DNA of 9,346 nucleotides from Flexicrinis sp001567485 (lineage in GTDB: Bacteria > Chloroflexota > Anaerolineae > Aggregatilineales > Phototrophicaceae): assembly GCA_030263635.1 (NCBI GenBank), contig SZPI01000117.1:1-9346 (forward strand), read 5' to 3'. The position numbers and the translations under genes are program-made. Below the pieces are notes generated by a model. It was not told the origin of the DNA. It ran no database searches and saw only the letters and a program-made list of their open reading frames with translations. Below are positions 6,251 to 9,346 of the stretch, piece after piece (the first letter of the stretch is position 1; every line of letters starts with the position of its first letter).

Positions 6251-7513
6251 ATGACGACGCGACGCGAATTTCTCAAAACGATGTCCGTAGGCGTGATCGG
6301 TCTCAGCCCGGCGCTCTTTCCGCGCTGGACGCCGCGCATGGCCTTCGCGCCCAGCTCACAGGTAGCCGGCCAGCGTGACATTCTGGTGTCGATCTTCTTG
6401 CGCGGCGGCATGGACGGGTTGTCCGCCGTGATCCCATTCGGCGAGGGCGGACGTTACTATGACCGCCGCCCCTCGATCGCCATTCGTGAGCCGGGCGCTG
6501 GCGCCGGGGCCGCCGTCGACCTCGACGGATTCTTCGGCCTGCATCCATCGCTCGCCCCGCTCAAAGACGTGTGGGACGCCGGCGCGCTGACGATCCTGCA
6601 CGCGGCTGGCTCGCCCGACCCGTCACGGTCACACTTCGACGCGATGGGCACGATGGAGCGCGGGACGCCGGGCATCAAGACGACGCCTTCGGGCTGGATC
6701 AACCGGCATCTGCAAACGGCCGCGTGGCAAAACGACAGCCCGTTCCGCGCTATCGGCATGGGCGCGATGCTCCAGTCGTCGCTGCGGGGGCCGGTCAGCA
6801 CGTTCTCGCTGTCGTCGATCACCGACTTCCATCTCAACGGCCGCGAGGATCAGGCAGCAGCCATGGCGGCCACCCTGAGCAGCTTGTATCAGATCGCCGC
6901 GCCGACACAGGCCATTCATCAGCACGCCGCGTCGGTGTTCGCGTCGATGGACGTGCTGAACCAGCTCAATCCCGACCAGTATCAACCTGCCAACGGTGCG
7001 GCATATCCCGACTCCGAATTCGGCGAGGCGCTCAAGCAGGTCGCCCTGCTCATCAAGTCCGACCTCGGTCTTGAAGTGGCGTGTGTCGACCTCGGCGGCT
7101 GGGATACGCACGAGGGACAAGGCGCGGCGGACGGCTGGTTCGCGGGGCTGGTGGACGATCTCGGTCGAGGATTGCAGGCGTTCTATACCGACCTGTACGA
7201 CTTGATGGCGAACATCACCGTTGTGACGATGAGCGAGTTTGGCCGGCGGCTCGAAGAGAACGCATCCGGCGGCACCGATCACGGTCACGGCAACGTCATG
7301 TTCGTGATGGGCGGCGGCGCAGTCAGCACCGTCTATGCCGACTGGCCGACGCTCGCATCGGACGCGCTGGACGATGGCGACCTTGCCGTGACCACCGACT
7401 ACCGCGACATCTTGAGCGAAATTCTGGTCAATCGGCTGGGCAGCGATCAGATCGAAACCGTGTTTCCGGGCCATCTCGCGACCCTGCCGGGCCTGATTCA
7501 GCCTCGCGGGTAA
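6251..7513 (+). CDS. DUF1501 family protein, Tat-exported, alkaline-phosphatase-superfamily-like
   Basis: 420 aa. MTTRREFLKTM at the N-terminus is a good Tat motif (TRREFLK) with a hydrophobic stretch (12-23), so export is expected. DUF1501 landmarks: ILVSIFLRGGMDGLSAVIP at 44-62, YYDRRPSIAI at 69-78, LHPSLAPLKDVW at 97-108, HAAGSPDPSRSHFDA at 117-131, GGWDTHEGQG at 282-291, VTMSEFGRR at 325-333, and GTDHGHGNVMFVMGGGAV at 341-358. The Asp/His-rich motifs resemble metal-binding positions of the sulfatase/alkaline phosphatase fold, to which the family is distantly related; the substrate is unknown. The start at 6251 has AGGGG eight bases upstream and puts the Tat motif at residue 3; an earlier in-frame ATG at 6221 would overlap the DUF1800 stop and is unnecessary. 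The 20-bp spacing to DUF1800 indicates one transcript and a joint function. Confidence 0.94.
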   Translation: MTTRREFLKTMSVGVIGLSPALFPRWTPRMAFAPSSQVAGQRDILVSIFLRGGMDGLSAVIPFGEGGRYYDRRPSIAIREPGAGAGAAVDLDGFFGLHPSLAPLKDVWDAGALTILHAAGSPDPSRSHFDAMGTMERGTPGIKTTPSGWINRHLQTAAWQNDSPFRAIGMGAMLQSSLRGPVSTFSLSSITDFHLNGREDQAAAMAATLSSLYQIAAPTQAIHQHAASVFASMDVLNQLNPDQYQPANGAAYPDSEFGEALKQVALLIKSDLGLEVACVDLGGWDTHEGQGAADGWFAGLVDDLGRGLQAFYTDLYDLMANITVVTMSEFGRRLEENASGGTDHGHGNVMFVMGGGAVSTVYADWPTLASDALDDGDLAVTTDYRDILSEILVNRLGSDQIETVFPGHLATLPGLIQPRG

Positions 7514-7525
7514 TCGGCAAAGATC

Positions 7526-7554
7526 TTGCCGCGCGGCCGGGCGCTTGCTAGACT
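7526..7554 (+). promoter_or_regulatory. Candidate promoter of the permease gene
   Basis: TTGCCG (7526-7531), a 17-bp spacer and TAGACT (7549-7554) each match 4 of 6 consensus positions. A start near 7561 would give a short leader of about 20 nt ahead of the GGAGG. If real, the permease is transcribed separately from DUF1501, and the in-frame TTG at 7526 cannot be its start codon. Confidence 0.45.
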
Positions 7555-7580
7555 GATCGGCTCTCACTCACTTTACCCGC

Positions 7581-7594
7581 GGAGGCCCAACATC
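7581..7594 (+). promoter_or_regulatory. Strong Shine-Dalgarno followed by ATC as possible start codon
   Basis: GCGGAGG ends at 7585 and is the best ribosome-binding site upstream of the permease. Exactly six bases later comes ATC (7592-7594), in frame with the permease. No ATG, GTG or TTG lies at a usable distance: the nearest in-frame alternatives are TTG 7526 (upstream, no SD) and TTG 7616 (30 nt downstream, within the first membrane helix). Confidence 0.6.
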
Positions 7595-8809
7595 AGCGCT
7601 TCACAGATCGTCACGTTGATCGTGGTGACGACAGCGTATGCGGCTATCGCGGTTGGCAGTGTGCCACGGCTCGCCATGAACCGCGCCACGATCGCGCTGG
7701 TCGCATCCGTCGCACTCGTCCTGATCGGGGCGATCAGCGAACAGGACGCGCTGCGCTCCATCGACCTCGGCACGATCCTGCTGCTCGGCGCGATGATGGT
7801 CGTCAACGTGCATCTGCGGCTGGCAGGTTTCTTCCGCTTCGTAGCAAGCCGGGTGCTGCGATTGGCGCGCACGCCGGCTGTTCTACTTGCGCTGGTGATT
7901 GGCGCGTCCGGCGTGCTGTCAGCACTCTTCCTCAACGACCCGATCTGTCTCATGATCACGCCGCTGGTGATCGACATCGTGCGGCGCTTCGGCCGCCGCC
8001 CGCTGCCGTATCTCATCGGCATCGGTATCGCCGCCAATGTCGGGTCAGTCGCCACCATCACCGGCAACCCACAGAACGTCATCATCGGACAGGCCAGCGG
8101 GATCAGCTACCTCGACTTCGCCGCTGCGCTTACGCCTGTGGCCGCCGTCGGGCTGATAATCACGTGGGCCGTGATCATCATGCTGTTCCGGGCCGAGTTC
8201 CATGGGACGCTCGCTGCCGCTCAACTCCCTCCGCCACGGCAGTATACGCCACTGCTCAACCGCGTGCTGGCGATTGTCGTCCTGCTGTTCGTGCTGTTCC
8301 TGATCGGCGTGAGCGTCGTCACCGCTGCCTGCGCCGCGGCCGGCGCGCTGCTGATCTCACGCCTGCGCCCTGCCAAGCTTCTCGCACTCGACTGGGAGCT
8401 GCTGGCGTTCTTCGCCGGCCTGTTCGTCATCACCGGTGCGATTGAGTCGGCCGGCTTGAGCGAGGTCATCTTTGGCGTGCTGCGCCCGTTCGTCGAAGGC
8501 GGCACAATCAGCCTGATGTTGACGACCGGCGTGCTGAGCAATCTCGTCTCGAACGTGCCGGCTGTGCTGCTGATGCGCCCTGAGATCGCCGTCCTACCCG
8601 ACGCGCGCCATGCGTGGCTCACGCTGGCGATGGCGTCGACGCTGGCTGGAAACTTGACTTTGCTCGGCTCAGCCGCGACGCTAATCGTCGCAGAAGTCGC
8701 GCGCGGCATGCGTGAGCAGCTCGGCTTTATGTCATTTCTGCGCGTCGGTGTTCCGGTGACGCTGTTGACAATGGCGTTCGGCGTCCTCTGGCTGGAGATG
8801 ATTCACTGA
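7592..8809 (+). CDS. SLC13/ArsB-type permease (ion transporter superfamily), substrate unknown
   Basis: About 405 aa if it starts at the ATC at 7592; the frame is open back to a TTG at 7526 (427 aa). Very hydrophobic, with about 11-12 predicted membrane helices and two pseudo-repeats. The first half has NDPICLMITPL (115-125), then NVGSVATITGNPQN (149-162). The second half has SNLVSNVPAVLLM (326-338), then TLAGNLTLLGSAATLIVAE (350-368). These are the paired re-entrant-loop signatures of the SLC13/ArsB/NhaD/CitM ion transporter superfamily. A proline-rich cytoplasmic linker around 208-220 divides the halves. Members move anions (dicarboxylates, sulfate, arsenite) or exchange Na+/H+; the sequence does not decide which, and no arsR, arsC or metabolic gene is alongside. 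Transcribed in the same direction as DUF1501, with a 78-bp gap, probably from its own promoter. Confidence 0.88.
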   Translation: MSASQIVTLIVVTTAYAAIAVGSVPRLAMNRATIALVASVALVLIGAISEQDALRSIDLGTILLLGAMMVVNVHLRLAGFFRFVASRVLRLARTPAVLLALVIGASGVLSALFLNDPICLMITPLVIDIVRRFGRRPLPYLIGIGIAANVGSVATITGNPQNVIIGQASGISYLDFAAALTPVAAVGLIITWAVIIMLFRAEFHGTLAAAQLPPPRQYTPLLNRVLAIVVLLFVLFLIGVSVVTAACAAAGALLISRLRPAKLLALDWELLAFFAGLFVITGAIESAGLSEVIFGVLRPFVEGGTISLMLTTGVLSNLVSNVPAVLLMRPEIAVLPDARHAWLTLAMASTLAGNLTLLGSAATLIVAEVARGMREQLGFMSFLRVGVPVTLLTMAFGVLWLEMIH

Positions 8810-8993
8810 GACTCCGCTTGAGACGCATGTCAGGGCGCTGGCGCACGTCCTCACAAGGGGCCGGCGTCCCGTATCTCGTCGCACGCTGAAACAACCGCGC
8901 CCAGTTCCCTGCCACCCAAGCACGAAGTTGAAAGTGATGAGTGATGAGAAAACACCGCGCCGTATAGCTCGACTTACGAACGCCGGCTTAGCA
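8810..8993. other. Non-coding spacer after the permease
   Basis: I see no gene and no convincing intrinsic terminator in this stretch; the few GC-rich inverted repeats (around 8825-8870) have no T-run. Two GTGATGA heptads stand at 8934-8947, the same heptad as in the left composite repeats. Confidence 0.6.
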
Positions 8994-9052
8994 ACTGCCC
9001 ACTGATCCCTGACCACTGATCCCTGACTACTGATCCCTGACTACTGACCCCT
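8994..9052. repeat. 14-bp tandem repeat made of two heptads
   Basis: After a degenerate ACTGCCC, the units ACTGATCCCTGACC (9001-9014) and ACTGATCCCTGACT (9015-9028, 9029-9042) and a partial ACTGACCCCT (9043-9052) follow head to tail. Each 14-mer is two related heptads. It runs straight into the inverted composite repeat. Confidence 0.9.
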
Positions 9053-9346
9053 CTGTGTGCTCTGTGTTTGCTTTTGCCGTTCCCTCACGACTCATCACTC
9101 AGCACTCCGAGATGCCCTCACCCCCGGCAAACCCTCACCCCCAAACCCCTCTCCCGACCTTCGGTGCTCCCGTTGGTCGTCAGGGAGAGGGGAGAATTAC
9201 GCGCGTGCGTGGCGGCGTGTGAAAGCCACTCTATGCGCTCGCGGTTGCTCTGTGTGCTCTGTGTTTGCTTTTGCCGTTCCCTCACGACTCATCACTCAGC
9301 ACTCCGAGATGCCCTCACCCCCGGCAAACCCTCACCCCCAGCCCCT
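9051..9346. repeat. Right composite repeat array, inverted relative to the left one; truncated by the window end
   Basis: One full unit (9051-9247, 197 bp) and a second partial unit (from 9248) carry, in reverse-complement order, the same parts as 1-494: CTCTGTGTGCTCTGTG, heptads TCACGAC/TCATCAC/TCAGCAC, CCCTCACCCCC units, the palindrome, GAGAATTACGCGCGTG, GGCGGCGTGTGAAAGCC and GCTCGCGGTTG. The two right-hand units are almost identical where they overlap. No coding content. Confidence 0.9.
9146..9192. repeat. GC-rich palindrome with 27-nt loop (right copy)
   Basis: CCCCTCTCCC (9146-9155) pairs with GGGAGAGGGG (9183-9192). The 27-nt loop (9156-9182) is the exact reverse complement of the loop at 84-110. 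Confidence 0.85.

Noticed and set aside
7592..8809. Arsenite efflux pump (arsB) assignment
   Set aside because: The TGNPQN and SNVPAVLL motifs are shared across the superfamily; no ars regulator or reductase is nearby, so a specific substrate is not justified.

Overview
The window looks like chromosomal DNA of a high-GC bacterium, most probably a member of the Chloroflexota. This is inferred from three things together: a T-box-controlled pheST operon, a Tat-exported DUF1800/DUF1501 pair, and composite GC-rich intergenic repeats built from degenerate heptads. No rRNA or other phylogenetic marker is present, and PheS/PheT would have to be placed in a tree to confirm it.

Layout. Positions 1-494 hold three tandem copies of a non-coding composite repeat with a period of about 178 bp. 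On the minus strand, pheS (3113-4147) and pheT (535-3099) form a two-gene operon for the two subunits of phenylalanyl-tRNA synthetase. They are preceded by a leader of about 445 nt. In that leader I can trace a complete T-box riboswitch: promoter, stem I with a UUC (Phe) specifier, distal AGAGAG/GGCUGGAA elements, stem III, antiterminator with its UGGU bulge, and a competing intrinsic terminator. A self-folding block of heptad repeats sits in the middle of the leader. Diverging on the plus strand are a DUF1800 protein (4740-6230) and a DUF1501 protein (6251-7513), 20 bp apart, both starting with twin-arginine signal sequences. Next comes an 11-12 TM permease of the SLC13/ArsB-type ion transporter superfamily (about 7592-8809). 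It appears to have its own promoter and a strong Shine-Dalgarno placed in front of an in-frame ATC rather than a conventional start codon. Positions 8810-8993 show no gene. Positions 8994-9052 are a 14-bp tandem repeat, and 9051-9346 is the same composite repeat as at the left end but in inverted orientation.

How the genes fit together. pheST is housekeeping and should be induced when uncharged tRNA-Phe accumulates. DUF1800/DUF1501 is a widespread but functionally uncharacterised exported pair. The permease follows closely but has no clear functional link to them. I found no new defence, mobile or biosynthetic system. The most rewarding points are the T-box with its repeat insertion, the probable AUC start, and the inverted composite repeats that bracket the unique 8.5 kb.
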